From an uncultured Pseudodesulfovibrio sp. (lineage in GTDB: Bacteria; Desulfobacterota; Desulfovibrionia; Desulfovibrionales; Desulfovibrionaceae), in contig NZ_OY776488.1 in NCBI RefSeq assembly GCF_963675635.1, positions 3,120,001 to 3,184,000 on the forward strand: a stretch of DNA of 64,000 bases, read 5' to 3'. A model generated the notes under the pieces. It was given only the letters and a program-made list of their open reading frames with translations. It was not told the origin of the DNA and ran no database searches. Made by a program: the position numbers and the translations under genes. Shown one piece after another: positions 52,014 to 60,763 of this stretch (position 1 is its first letter; each line of letters opens with the position of its first letter).

Positions 52014-52817
52014 CTAGCTCTCTTCGTTGTCTCGGGCACTCACGACGCCGCGGGTGATGATGCCGACCATGAGCGCAAACATGATGTAGCTGACAAGACA
52101 TTGAAAGATGAGCATCAACTTGCCGTCCCATGTGTGTGGAACGATATCCCCGAACCCCAGTGTGGTCATGGAGACAACCGTATAGTAGAATGCATTGAGA
52201 AATATGTCGCCGCCGTTTACCATGAATCCGAATACCGGAGTGCCTCCAAGAAGAAGGTGAATACCCTCCATCGTGGCATTGAGCAGGGTGAATCCGGCGA
52301 GCATTGTCATATAGATACGCATGAGTTCGGACACTTCGCCCCAGGTGGCAATATTCCCGGGTTTGAGCATGTTGACGATGTGCCGATTGAATGCCTTTAA
52401 GTGGCAGACAAGAATGAAGACGACCAGTATGGTTATGGAAATGACGCCCTTGGCGTGCAACAGGAGCAGGACATCGAGTGCGCCGCTCATGAACCCCACA
52501 AGGATTGCATACCGCAGCATTTTCTTTTCTACAGGGTGTTGAGAGCGAGCGCCGCCCCGTTTGAGGCGTCGGTTTCTGTTCCGGTGAAAGAGCCAGACAA
52601 TGCCGGCTGTCAGTGTACCGTTCAGGCAGGCAATGGTCACGTCTTCCAGAGCAAGTGTGCCATTGGCCAGGGTGGTTACGATGTTTTCAGGGAGGACGCC
52701 ATTCAGTGCGTACAGCAGAAAGACCCCGACGAAAAAACAGGGCACAAAGTGTGTGAAGGCTACCTGCCAAAAGGATGTGTTGATTCTTTGTTCCATACTA
52801 CAAGGGATAGTTTGCAT
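52014..52817 (-). CDS. Six-helix ion channel (Ion_trans_2 pore)
   Basis: A 267-residue membrane protein with about six hydrophobic segments and a pore loop carrying the selectivity filter TTLGFGD (218-224), followed by the last helix. The filter form TxGFGD is that of K+-type channels. The start may be ATG 52817 or the in-frame ATG 52796; neither has a clear ribosome site. It lies between a periplasmic binding protein gene and a K+/H+ antiporter-like gene on the same strand. Confidence 0.85.
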   Translation of the reverse strand: MQTIPCSMEQRINTSFWQVAFTHFVPCFFVGVFLLYALNGVLPENIVTTLANGTLALEDVTIACLNGTLTAGIVWLFHRNRNRRLKRGGARSQHPVEKKMLRYAILVGFMSGALDVLLLLHAKGVISITILVVFILVCHLKAFNRHIVNMLKPGNIATWGEVSELMRIYMTMLAGFTLLNATMEGIHLLLGGTPVFGFMVNGGDIFLNAFYYTVVSMTTLGFGDIVPHTWDGKLMLIFQCLVSYIMFALMVGIITRGVVSARDNEES

Positions 52818-52846
52818 AAAACAACAGGCGATGCAATGGCATCACT

Positions 52847-53653
52847 TTATTGCGGAGTGTGTAAGGGGATGACCGTGCGAGTCTCCGGTTGGAGGAGCGC
52901 AAGGCTTTTGGCCCAGTGTTTTTTGATGAGTTGGTCCATCAGGCCGGAGTCCCGGGCTTTTTCAAGGACCGTGAGAAGAAGGGCCGCCAGTTTGGGACGT
53001 GTCGGGCTGACATAAAAAATATAGTCGCGATCATAAACGAGCATGATGTGCGGTTCTATGACGAGCCCCGAATGGAGGGTGGTGTCATCGGCAATTTCGT
53101 TGAGTCCCCTGGAAAAGTAGTCCACTCCGCGTGATTTTTCTGCAACCATGTTATAGAGCAGGCGCCATTGTGGGACTTCAAGGTACGGAAGGTCGTTGGC
53201 TTTCCATATGTCGACATCGAACCACTGGGTACCAAAACCGCCGGTCTTGCCCAGCCCCTTGAAATCACGAAGGGTCTTGACGTCCTTGTAAGCCTCCCTC
53301 TGATCACTGGGAACCAGAAGGATACGTTTGCCAACCAAGCCATTGGTCAGGTTTACGGGGATAGGGAAATACCGTTTGTCTCTTTGCCTGGTTCGGGAGA
53401 GCCAGAGAACACTCAGCTCTCCGGCTTCCAGCATGGTCCATTCCCGCAGATGAGGAATATCGGAAACCTGTTCAATCGTTGCCAGGTGTCCTTCTTTTGA
53501 CAGTGCCGTTGTCAGAAGGTCCACAAAGTAGCTGTGCGTACCGTCGGAATATGCCGGAACCCTGATGGTGACAAAATCGGCACGGGCGACACCGGCGGGA
53601 ATTATGGTCACGATCAGGGTGAACAGCGTTATGAATATGTGGAAAAGTTGCAT
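52847..53653 (-). CDS. Periplasmic substrate-binding protein (SBP_bac_3-like) upstream of the ion channel
   Basis: A 268-residue secreted protein: signal peptide to about AGVARA (residue 25), mature start DFVTIRVPAYSDGTHSYF. Blocks shared with other SBP_bac_3 orphans are weak but recognisable (FPIPVNLTNGLVGKRILL; YIFYVSPTRPKLAALL). AGGAG precedes the ATG at 53653. The channel gene starts 29 bases after its stop. Ligand and role are unknown; no ABC permease is present. Confidence 0.72.
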   Translation of the reverse strand: MQLFHIFITLFTLIVTIIPAGVARADFVTIRVPAYSDGTHSYFVDLLTTALSKEGHLATIEQVSDIPHLREWTMLEAGELSVLWLSRTRQRDKRYFPIPVNLTNGLVGKRILLVPSDQREAYKDVKTLRDFKGLGKTGGFGTQWFDVDIWKANDLPYLEVPQWRLLYNMVAEKSRGVDYFSRGLNEIADDTTLHSGLVIEPHIMLVYDRDYIFYVSPTRPKLAALLLTVLEKARDSGLMDQLIKKHWAKSLALLQPETRTVIPLHTPQ

Positions 53654-53782
53654 GGGGCACTCCTGTGAGCAATATTCTCTAAGGAGGGAGGTAAGTCAAT
53701 GGGGATGATTGACACGACGTAGTGAATGGTCGAAGTGTCTGATTCGCGGACCTTTGAGCGGCCCCCCTGTGCTTCGCTATAC

Positions 53783-53811
53783 TTGACTATATTCACGATC
53801 TGGCTTAACAA
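53783..53811 (+). promoter_or_regulatory. Probable promoter of ffh
   Basis: TTGACT (53783-53788), a 17-base spacer and TAACAA (53806-53811), about 82 bases upstream of the TTG start. Confidence 0.5.
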
Positions 53812-53893
53812 ACCACCTCTTTGCCCGCGCTGGACGGGAGTTTTGCGCGTGGTAGATATTTGGAAAACGAGATAATTCCGGGAGATAGAACAG

Positions 53894-55432
53894 TTGTTCG
53901 AGAGCCTGCAAGAAAGACTTGGCAACACTTTTTCGAAGTTTAGTGGTCAGAAGACCCTTGATGAAAATAACATCAAGGATGGTCTGCGTGAGGTGCGTCT
54001 TGCACTTCTTGAAGCTGACGTTAACTTCAAGGTGGTCAAACAGTTCGTTGACCATGTCAAGGAGCGAGCCCTCGGCGACGAAGTCATGAAGGGCCTCGAT
54101 CCCGGGCAGCAGATAATCAAGATCGTCAACGAGGAGCTGATTGAGCTTCTGGGTGGCGAACAGCAGGGGTTGGACCTCAAGGCCAGACCGCTCAAGCTGA
54201 TGATGGTTGGTTTGCAGGGCTCGGGTAAGACCACCAGCTCCGGTAAGCTCGCCATGTTCCTGCGCAAGCAGCACGGCAAGAAACCATACCTTGTGCCTGC
54301 GGACGTATATCGTCCGGCTGCTATCGACCAGTTGAATACGCTGGCCAGACAGCTTGATGTGCCGGTGTATCCGTCTACCACGGATATGAATCCGGTGGAC
54401 ATCTGCAAGGATGCTCTGGTCAAGGCCGAAGAATTGGGTTGCGATCTCATCCTTTTTGATACCGCAGGCCGCCTGCATGTTGACGAAGAGCTCATGAACG
54501 AGTTGGTCAATATCAAGAAGGAATGTCAGCCCCAGGAAATTTTGTTCGTGGCGGACGCCATGACAGGTCAGGATGCGGTTACCGTTGCCGAAAGCTTTAA
54601 TGAAAAGCTCGAAATTTCCGGTGTGATCCTGACGAAGATGGATGGTGACGCCCGCGGCGGTGCCGCCCTGTCCATCAAGACCGTGACCGGCAAGTCGGTC
54701 AAGTTCGTGGGTGTGGGTGAAAAGCTCTCCGAGCTGGAACTCTTCCACCCTGATCGCATAGCCTCTCGTATTCTCGGCATGGGCGACATGATGACGCTCA
54801 TCGAGAAGGCGCAAAGCGAGATCAACGAGGACGAAGCCAAGGCCATGGCAGACAAGATGGCCAAAGCCGAGTTCGATTTTGAAGATTTTCTCGGTCACAT
54901 GCGCAAGCTCAAGAAGCTTGGTTCCATGGAGGGCCTGCTCAAGATGATTCCCGGTATGGGGAACATCATGAAGCAGATGGGCGATAACGTCATGCCCGAG
55001 GAAGAGATGAAGCGCACTGAGGCGATCATCTCCTCCATGACCATGAAAGAACGCCGTCAGCCGAAGCTCATCAATGCGAGCCGCAAGGAACGTATTGCCA
55101 AGGGTTCCGGTGTCAAGGTTGCCGACGTCAACGCGCTCATCAAGAACTTCAAGCAGATGAGCAAGGTTATGCAGTCCATGATGGGCGGCGGCAAAAAGAA
55201 GAAGGGGCGGTTCGGTCTGCCCAAGCTGCCCGGATTGGGCGGCGGTCAGATGCCTGACATGGACGCTCTGGGCGGAATGGGTGGAATGCCCGGTATGCCG
55301 GGGATGCCCGGAATGCCCGGTATGGGAATGGATGAAGAGAGCGGCAAACGTTCGCTTTCCAAAAAAACCCTGAAGGCGCGCAACAAGAAAAAACTGAACA
55401 AGAAAACCAAGAAAAAGAAGAAGAAGAAATAG
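53894..55432 (+). CDS. ffh: Signal recognition particle protein Ffh
   Basis: The GTPase that binds 4.5S RNA and signal sequences and delivers ribosomes to FtsY. It is 512 residues. The start codon is TTG at 53894, behind GGGAG; the protein then begins MFESLQERLGNTF, the family N-terminus. The NG domain has GLQGSGKTTSSGKLA, DTAGRLHVDEEL and TKMDGDARGGAAL. The M domain (about 330-440) is Met-rich. The C-terminus is unusual: a GMP-repeat linker (MPGMPGMPGMPGMG) and a tail of Lys ending in seven lysines. It heads the block of translation genes. Confidence 0.97.
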   Translation: MFESLQERLGNTFSKFSGQKTLDENNIKDGLREVRLALLEADVNFKVVKQFVDHVKERALGDEVMKGLDPGQQIIKIVNEELIELLGGEQQGLDLKARPLKLMMVGLQGSGKTTSSGKLAMFLRKQHGKKPYLVPADVYRPAAIDQLNTLARQLDVPVYPSTTDMNPVDICKDALVKAEELGCDLILFDTAGRLHVDEELMNELVNIKKECQPQEILFVADAMTGQDAVTVAESFNEKLEISGVILTKMDGDARGGAALSIKTVTGKSVKFVGVGEKLSELELFHPDRIASRILGMGDMMTLIEKAQSEINEDEAKAMADKMAKAEFDFEDFLGHMRKLKKLGSMEGLLKMIPGMGNIMKQMGDNVMPEEEMKRTEAIISSMTMKERRQPKLINASRKERIAKGSGVKVADVNALIKNFKQMSKVMQSMMGGGKKKKGRFGLPKLPGLGGGQMPDMDALGGMGGMPGMPGMPGMPGMGMDEESGKRSLSKKTLKARNKKKLNKKTKKKKKKK

Positions 55433-55467
55433 GAAATAAAGGCGATTCGTCTTTGAACTATATTAAC

Positions 55468-55496
55468 TTGCCATAAAGTCGGCAAAAACGTATTAA
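55468..55496 (+). promoter_or_regulatory. Probable promoter of the rpsP-khpA-rimM-trmD-rplS block
   Basis: TTGCCA (55468-55473), a 17-base spacer and TATTAA (55491-55496), 23 bases upstream of the rpsP ATG. Confidence 0.55.
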
Positions 55497-55519
55497 TCAA
55501 TTATTGGGAGAATAAGCTC

Positions 55520-55759
55520 ATGGCTATGAAAATCAGACTGACCCGGATGGGTTCCAAGAAGCGTCCTTTCTACCGCGTGGTGGCTCTCGACTCCGCTGCC
55601 CGTCGTGATGGACGCCCCGTTGAATTCCTCGGGCATTACAATCCGATGGTCGAGCCCAACGATATCAAGCTCGACATGGAAAAAATCGAGAAGTGGTTGG
55701 AAAAGGGCGCAGAGCCCAGCAACACCGTTCGTTCTCTGCTGAAAAAAGCCGGCAAGTAG
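55520..55759 (+). CDS. rpsP: 30S ribosomal protein S16
   Basis: A small-subunit ribosomal protein of 79 residues, the normal length. [19 protein letters not shown] opens it, then [13 protein letters not shown] and [25 protein letters not shown] precedes the ATG. It is followed by a 111-base leader with two small hairpins before khpA. Confidence 0.98.
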   Translation: MAMKIRLTRMGSKKRPFYRVVALDSAARRDGRPVEFLGHYNPMVEPNDIKLDMEKIEKWLEKGAEPSNTVRSLLKKAGK

Positions 55760-55870
55760 CTTCGTGCTTCAACACGCAGGTGGGCAGTAGTCCCTCCTGC
55801 ATGGTCCGGTTCACATTTGGCAGCTCAAGTTCATGGCACGCGGCGACGTGCCAGCCCCGGAGGTGACGTC

Positions 55871-56104
55871 ATGTTGAAAGAGATGATTGAGTACATTGCC
55901 AAGTCCCTGGTGGACAACCCGGACGAAGTGCATGTTTCGGAAGTCGAAGGCGAACAGACCTCGGTAATCGAGCTCAAGGTGGCCAAGGAAGATCTTGGTA
56001 AGGTTATCGGCAAGCAGGGCCGCACGGCTCGCGCCATGCGGACACTGCTGGGTGCCGCATCCACCAAGGCCCGGAAGCGCTCCGTCTTGGAGATTCTCGA
56101 GTAG
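55871..56104 (+). CDS. khpA: KH-domain RNA-binding protein KhpA
   Basis: A 77-residue single KH domain with [16 protein letters not shown], the GxxG loop that grips RNA, near 45-60. KhpA forms a dimer with KhpB/Jag in some bacteria and affects cell division and small RNA function. The ATG at 55871 follows GGAGGTGA; the longer frame from 55817 has no site. It is the third gene of the classical ffh-rpsP-khpA-rimM-trmD-rplS order. Confidence 0.95.
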   Translation: MLKEMIEYIAKSLVDNPDEVHVSEVEGEQTSVIELKVAKEDLGKVIGKQGRTARAMRTLLGAASTKARKRSVLEILE

Positions 56105-56117
56105 TTTCGGTAGATCG

Positions 56118-56723
56118 ATGACCATTAAGCAGTCCGCCAAGGGGTTTATCCCCGTGGGCGGGGTGGTCAAGCCGCACGGAATTCGAGGGGAGTTCTGCAT
56201 AAAAAGTTATGCAGACTCCCCGACCATTTTCGGTGTGGTGGATGCCCTGTATCTTCAGAATGGAGATACGCCCCCGAAGCCCATTACCGTTGATTCCTGG
56301 CGTGAGCATAAAGGACTTGTCCTGCTTACGGCCAAAGGTGTGACCGACCGCGATCAGGCAGATGCCCTTCGCGGCCGGACTGTTCTCGTGCGCGAGGAAG
56401 ACCTGCCTGAACTGGGTGATGATGAACATTATCTATATCAGATGGTCGGCTGTCGCGTGGTGCTGACAGATGGCAGCGAGGTGGGTGTACTCGAAGGATT
56501 CTATGAAACCAGCGAGCAGGACACCTGGGTCATTGTCAACGAGGCCGGAACAGAAATCCTGCTGCCCGCCGTGCCCGAGTTCGTGCTCGATATAGACCTT
56601 GACGATGAGGTCATCAGCATTGACCCGCCCGAAGGACTGTTGGATCTGTATCTGCATCCTGACCCGCCAAAAAAGAAAAAACCCCGTCGCCCACCCCGCA
56701 GGAAAAAGCCAAAGCAGTCATGA
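56118..56723 (+). CDS. rimM: 16S rRNA processing factor RimM
   Basis: Helps mature the 30S head by binding S19. It is 201 residues: RimM domain (GGVVKPHGIRGEFCIKSY) and PRC barrel (YLYQMVGCRVV...GTEILLPAVPEFVLDID). It ends in an unusual basic tail of some 20 residues rich in Lys, Arg and Pro (PKKKKPRRPPRRKKP). It starts 13 bases after khpA, and its stop overlaps the trmD start (ATGA). Confidence 0.95.
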   Translation: MTIKQSAKGFIPVGGVVKPHGIRGEFCIKSYADSPTIFGVVDALYLQNGDTPPKPITVDSWREHKGLVLLTAKGVTDRDQADALRGRTVLVREEDLPELGDDEHYLYQMVGCRVVLTDGSEVGVLEGFYETSEQDTWVIVNEAGTEILLPAVPEFVLDIDLDDEVISIDPPEGLLDLYLHPDPPKKKKPRRPPRRKKPKQS

Positions 56724-58015
56724 ACTACCATCTGGTTTCCATATTTCCGCACTATTTCGACTCCCCGCTTTCAAGTGGCCTTATGAACAAGGCTGTAGAG
56801 ACCGGGCTGGTCAATCTTGACTATGTTGACGTGCGTCAGTTCGCCGGAGGAGTTCACATGTCTGTGGATGACCGTCCTTTTGGCGGTGGCCCGGGTATGC
56901 TGCTCAAGCTCGACCCTATGATCAAGGCCTTGGATTCCATTGAGTCCAAGGGACGCATCATGATGTTGTCGCCGCGAGGCAAACCGCTGAATCAGGCCAT
57001 GGCACGCGAGCTGTCGCAAGAGGAAAACATCACCCTCATTAGTGGTCGGTATGAAGGCATAGACGAGCGTCTGCTCGATCTGTATCCAATTGAGCTAGTC
57101 TCAGTGGGTGACTTTGTGCTGAATGGTGGCGAAGCCGGTGCTGTCTGTCTTTTAGAGGCCGTGTCGCGCCTGTTACCCGGTTTCATGGGACATGAGGATT
57201 CTGGCGAAGAAGAATCATTCTCTTCAGGCTTGCTGGAATATCCGCACTACACTCGTCCCGAGGATCACGATGGGTTGAAAGTGCCGGAGGTTTTGCGCAG
57301 TGGTGACCATGGCAAGATTGCTGATTGGCGGCGTGAATGCAGCCTGTCCACCACGCTGAGCGATCGTCCCGACCTGTTGCCTGAAGCTCAGTTGACAGTG
57401 GAAGATATTGATTTTCTGCGAAAGCAGCCGCGCACTCGTCTGGGGCGCAACCTGTATATCGCGTTGTGTCATTATCCCGTGGTCAACAAATTTGGTGAAA
57501 AGGTGGCGGTTTCCGTGACGAACCTCGACCTCCACGACATGGCACGGGTGACTCGTAGTTACGGGTTGGGTGGTTTCTACGCGACAACGCCAATTGACGA
57601 TCAGAAAGCATTGGCAGATCGGCTTCTCGATCACTGGAAGGACGGGGCCGGAAGTCTGGCGAACCCGGACCGCGCAGAGGCGTTTTCCAAGGTGAAGGTT
57701 TTTGACGATATCGACGCTGCTGTTCTTGACATCGAGGCGCAAACAGGGCAATGTCCCCGCCTCGCGGCTACTTCAGCAAGGCTGGATCGTCGCAAGAAAG
57801 CCGAGCCTGCAATGACCTATAAAGAACTGCAAGGCTGGCTTGCCAACTCTCCGGTTTTATTGATTTTTGGAACTGGTCACGGTTTGGCGGAAGAAGTCCT
57901 CTCCAAAACAGAAGGCATATTACGGCCTGTCAGGTATTTGGATGACTACAACCATCTGTCGGTTCGAAGTGCGGTTGCTATTATTGTCGACCGGCTTATC
58001 GCAGATGAGTACTAA
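56720..58015 (+). CDS. trmD: TrmD fused to a C-terminal RNA methyltransferase-like domain
   Basis: A 431-residue fusion. Residues 1-238 are tRNA (guanine-37-N1)-methyltransferase: DRPFGGGPGMLLKLDP (52-67), ISGRYEGIDERL and SVGDFVLNGGEAG. Residues about 243-431 match the SAM-dependent RNA methyltransferase-like family Methyltrn_RNA_4 (PF09936) as I recall it: NLYIALCHYPVVNKFGEKVA, SYGLGGFYATTPI and LIFGTGHGLAEEVL. Both halves look like SPOUT folds. The second activity is not known to me. ATG overlaps the rimM stop; rplS follows. Confidence 0.93.
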   Translation: MNYHLVSIFPHYFDSPLSSGLMNKAVETGLVNLDYVDVRQFAGGVHMSVDDRPFGGGPGMLLKLDPMIKALDSIESKGRIMMLSPRGKPLNQAMARELSQEENITLISGRYEGIDERLLDLYPIELVSVGDFVLNGGEAGAVCLLEAVSRLLPGFMGHEDSGEEESFSSGLLEYPHYTRPEDHDGLKVPEVLRSGDHGKIADWRRECSLSTTLSDRPDLLPEAQLTVEDIDFLRKQPRTRLGRNLYIALCHYPVVNKFGEKVAVSVTNLDLHDMARVTRSYGLGGFYATTPIDDQKALADRLLDHWKDGAGSLANPDRAEAFSKVKVFDDIDAAVLDIEAQTGQCPRLAATSARLDRRKKAEPAMTYKELQGWLANSPVLLIFGTGHGLAEEVLSKTEGILRPVRYLDDYNHLSVRSAVAIIVDRLIADEY

Positions 58016-58031
58016 GAATTAGGAGATTATC

Positions 58032-58382
58032 ATGGACATTATCAAGAAAATCGAAGCTGAACACATCCGCTTGGATATGCCTCAGTTCAAGGCCGGTGAC
58101 ACCGTCAAGGTTCACTACCGTATCATCGAGGGTGAGAAAGAGCGTATCCAGGTTTTCCAGGGTGCAGTCCTTCGTCGTCGTCGTGGTACCACCAATGCTA
58201 CTTTCACCGTGCGTAAGATTTCCGATGGTATCGGTGTCGAGCGTGTGTTCCCCATGAACTCCCCCTTCATTGATCGCGTTGAAGTGGTCTCCGAGGGTAA
58301 AGTTCGTCGTAGCCGCATTTACTACCTGCGTAACCTGCGCGGTAAGGCTGCACGCATCAAGTCCAAGCAGATCTGGGAATAA
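58032..58382 (+). CDS. rplS: 50S ribosomal protein L19
   Basis: A large-subunit protein at the subunit interface. It is 116 residues, usual length, with [31 protein letters not shown] and [24 protein letters not shown] precedes the ATG. It is the last gene of the translation block. A terminator lies at 58528, with no gene in between. Confidence 0.98.
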   Translation: MDIIKKIEAEHIRLDMPQFKAGDTVKVHYRIIEGEKERIQVFQGAVLRRRRGTTNATFTVRKISDGIGVERVFPMNSPFIDRVEVVSEGKVRRSRIYYLRNLRGKAARIKSKQIWE

Positions 58383-58527
58383 TTTTTCGGATAAGCGGGT
58401 GGTTGCGCCGCTGCTTTCGAAACTCGGATCCTTGCGTATACAATGCGCAGCGGCCCTAAATTTCGTTCGCATCGACAATCCCTTCCACTTCTCCAAAAAA
58501 TATCTTTGATTTAATTGCGATATATAT

Positions 58528-58560
58528 GCCCGGAGTGTCTTTTGACACTCCGGGCTTTCG
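58528..58560 (+). terminator. Terminator after rplS
   Basis: A perfect 11-bp stem GCCCGGAGTGT / ACACTCCGGGC with loop CTTTTG and a TTTCG tail. It stands about 145 bases beyond rplS in otherwise empty sequence. Confidence 0.85.
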
Positions 58561-58665
58561 TGGTTTGTAAAGTGGGTTTGATGAGAATACCTGCATCCCA
58601 CTTTTTGAAAAATGAGCGCAACGGCTTATGTTCTCTATTCGCTGTTTCTCGGCGGACAGGAGCGG

Positions 58666-59940
58666 TTACTTCTTCCACTCGATTTCATCCATGTTGCTGA
58701 AAACAGCCTGGATACCACACCCGGAAGCGCTGCCAAGACGAAACGACACTCTGGCGGAGCTCGGTTTCAATCCCCATAGTTCATAACCATCTCTGTAAAA
58801 ACCTGTTCCAAAGGAAGACAGCTGGTCCAGCGGAAAAGAGAACTCAACTCTTTTTTTCTGTCCGGCTGCTAGTCGAATGTCCACAGGGATATCGAATGGA
58901 TACGGATAGTTACAGCCAGACAAAGCCAAGGTGCCAAGAAGACTGGCCTTGTATAGGAAGCGGTTGGAGTGGTTTGTAACGTCCATCTTAAGGATGACGT
59001 TGTCACCTATGTTTCCCTGAAATCCATTGTGTTTATCAGAGTACTGTACCAAGAGTGAGACCGCCTTGACGGTTGCCAGAGGCGGAGCAATGTCCACACG
59101 TTCTTCGAAAACAAGTGCTGATCCCTTGTCGCGGGCCGTGACTGTGTACTGTGTGAAGCTGGCGCAATCCCAAGAATCAAAGGATCCGATGGCCTGTGTC
59201 TCAGCCGCTCCTGGTTTGAGTGTTTCCTTGAACCTGATCGTTTTGCTTTCGATCGGACGCAGCATGAGGTGTCCCTGCACGACAACGTCATACCGTGTCA
59301 TATTGACCGTGGTGGTGCCCTTATTGGTTATGGTCAGGGTGAGTTCTCGCTCTCTTTTATTATTCAAGACTTCGGTAAGTACGAGTTTCAAGTCGGCACT
59401 CTCAAGGACTTCCGGGCGGATAGTGACACCTACGCTGTTTCCGGTCGCACTTCCTGCCGTCGCAGCAGCATTTGAGGCGGCTGGGGTTGGTATATTACCA
59501 GGATTTGCGGTCGAAGCGGAGAATGTCCCTGTTCCTATGAGTTTGTTGTTCTGGGAGTCGACAACATCAATCTGCATTCGGGCGATGCCGGTGACGTGTT
59601 GAAACTGTTGTTGCAAGGTGATTGACTTCCCTGGTCGGATATCCTGATTGAGTGTGAACGGGCTTCCCGCGGGTGTCGTTGAACCCCCATGGTCGATTTG
59701 CATGGCTCTCACTGAGTACGTGTTGCGTGCCAGATTTTTATCAGACGTGTTCGTCAGAGTAATGAACCAGTCGTATCGGCCATTACCTGTGGTCACGCGG
59801 AACTCGGACAGATCCACCTTCGGGGAGGATTGCACCATGGTGAATTTTTTGGTCTTTGGTTTGAATAGTTCAAGACCGCTGGCCCACGCTTGGACCGGGC
59901 AGAGCGTTGCGATGATGAGAAGAGAGACGATATATCTCAT
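58666..59940 (-). CDS. Secreted protein of three beta-sandwich-like modules, unknown function
   Basis: A 424-residue exported protein: signal peptide 1-20 (ending AWASG), then three beta-rich parts separated by low-complexity linkers. Module 1 (about 36-155) has WFITLTNTSDKNLARNTY; module 2 (about 185-295) has LTLTITNKGTTTVNMTRYDV; module 3 (about 300-424) has VILKMDVTNHSNRFLYKASL. These phrases look like repeated Ig-like or CARDB-type folds. Cysteines near the end could form disulfides. AAGGAG precedes the ATG. It has no enzymatic motif and stands alone, divergent from rnhB. Confidence 0.8.
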   Translation of the reverse strand: MRYIVSLLIIATLCPVQAWASGLELFKPKTKKFTMVQSSPKVDLSEFRVTTGNGRYDWFITLTNTSDKNLARNTYSVRAMQIDHGGSTTPAGSPFTLNQDIRPGKSITLQQQFQHVTGIARMQIDVVDSQNNKLIGTGTFSASTANPGNIPTPAASNAAATAGSATGNSVGVTIRPEVLESADLKLVLTEVLNNKRERELTLTITNKGTTTVNMTRYDVVVQGHLMLRPIESKTIRFKETLKPGAAETQAIGSFDSWDCASFTQYTVTARDKGSALVFEERVDIAPPLATVKAVSLLVQYSDKHNGFQGNIGDNVILKMDVTNHSNRFLYKASLLGTLALSGCNYPYPFDIPVDIRLAAGQKKRVEFSFPLDQLSSFGTGFYRDGYELWGLKPSSARVSFRLGSASGCGIQAVFSNMDEIEWKK

Positions 59941-60106
59941 GGGTGTTCTCCTTGGATGGGTTAGGCCAGAGTTAGTATCTCCATATACTATTATTTGCTC
60001 GTTGTTCAACTGACTCGGCACAATAGCGTTCACGTAAGGGAGAAACTTTACGGTGGGACAAGTGGCTTTTTGTCCGGTTTTGAGGCAGACAGGATCCGGA
60101 GGAAAG

Positions 60107-60748
60107 ATGACCCAAAGTATATTGTACGGTAGGCAGGGATTGACCCCCATCGAGATCGCAGGCGTAGACGAGGCCGGGCGCGGTTGCCTGGCGGGTCCGG
60201 TCGTGGCTGGGGCGTGTATCCTCCCTGCGGAATATGACCTGCCGGGATTGAATGATTCCAAACAGCTTACAGCTGCCAAACGTGAAGTTTTGTATGACCT
60301 CATCCGTGAACAGGCCGTGGCCTGGGCCGTGGGTGTGGCTTGGGCGCCTGAAATTGACGACATCAACATCTTGCAGGCGACGTTTCAGGCCATGGGCCGT
60401 GCCGTGCAAGGTATGAAAGTCGAACCAAAGTTTCTTCAGATTGATGGCAATAAAACTATTCCGTACCACGCCTTGCACCGAGATATCCCGCAGGAATTCA
60501 TCATCAAGGGTGACGGTAAGATTCCGGCTATTTCAGCGGCGTCCGTCATGGCAAAGACCTTTCGTGATCGGCTTATGGTCAAGCTCGCCAAGCGGTATCC
60601 CGGCTACGGCATATCCAAGCACATGGGCTACGGCACCAAGGCACATATGACCGCCATTCAGGAACTTGGTCCATGTCGCCAGCATCGCCTGACTTTTCGC
60701 GGCGTCAAGCCTGAAGAAAAAATGCAGGTACAAGCCAGTCTGTTTTAA
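60107..60748 (+). CDS. rnhB: Ribonuclease HII
   Basis: Removes RNA from RNA-DNA hybrids and single ribonucleotides from DNA. It is 213 residues from ATG 60107, chosen because GGAGGAAAG precedes it. The active-site block [16 protein letters not shown] (Asp, Glu) opens the domain; IDGNKTIP and [14 protein letters not shown] carry the other conserved residues. [14 protein letters not shown] closes the domain. It often follows rplS in bacteria, but a reversed secreted-protein gene separates them here. Confidence 0.96.
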   Translation: MTQSILYGRQGLTPIEIAGVDEAGRGCLAGPVVAGACILPAEYDLPGLNDSKQLTAAKREVLYDLIREQAVAWAVGVAWAPEIDDINILQATFQAMGRAVQGMKVEPKFLQIDGNKTIPYHALHRDIPQEFIIKGDGKIPAISAASVMAKTFRDRLMVKLAKRYPGYGISKHMGYGTKAHMTAIQELGPCRQHRLTFRGVKPEEKMQVQASLF

Positions 60749-60763
60749 ACTGATGACGTTTAC

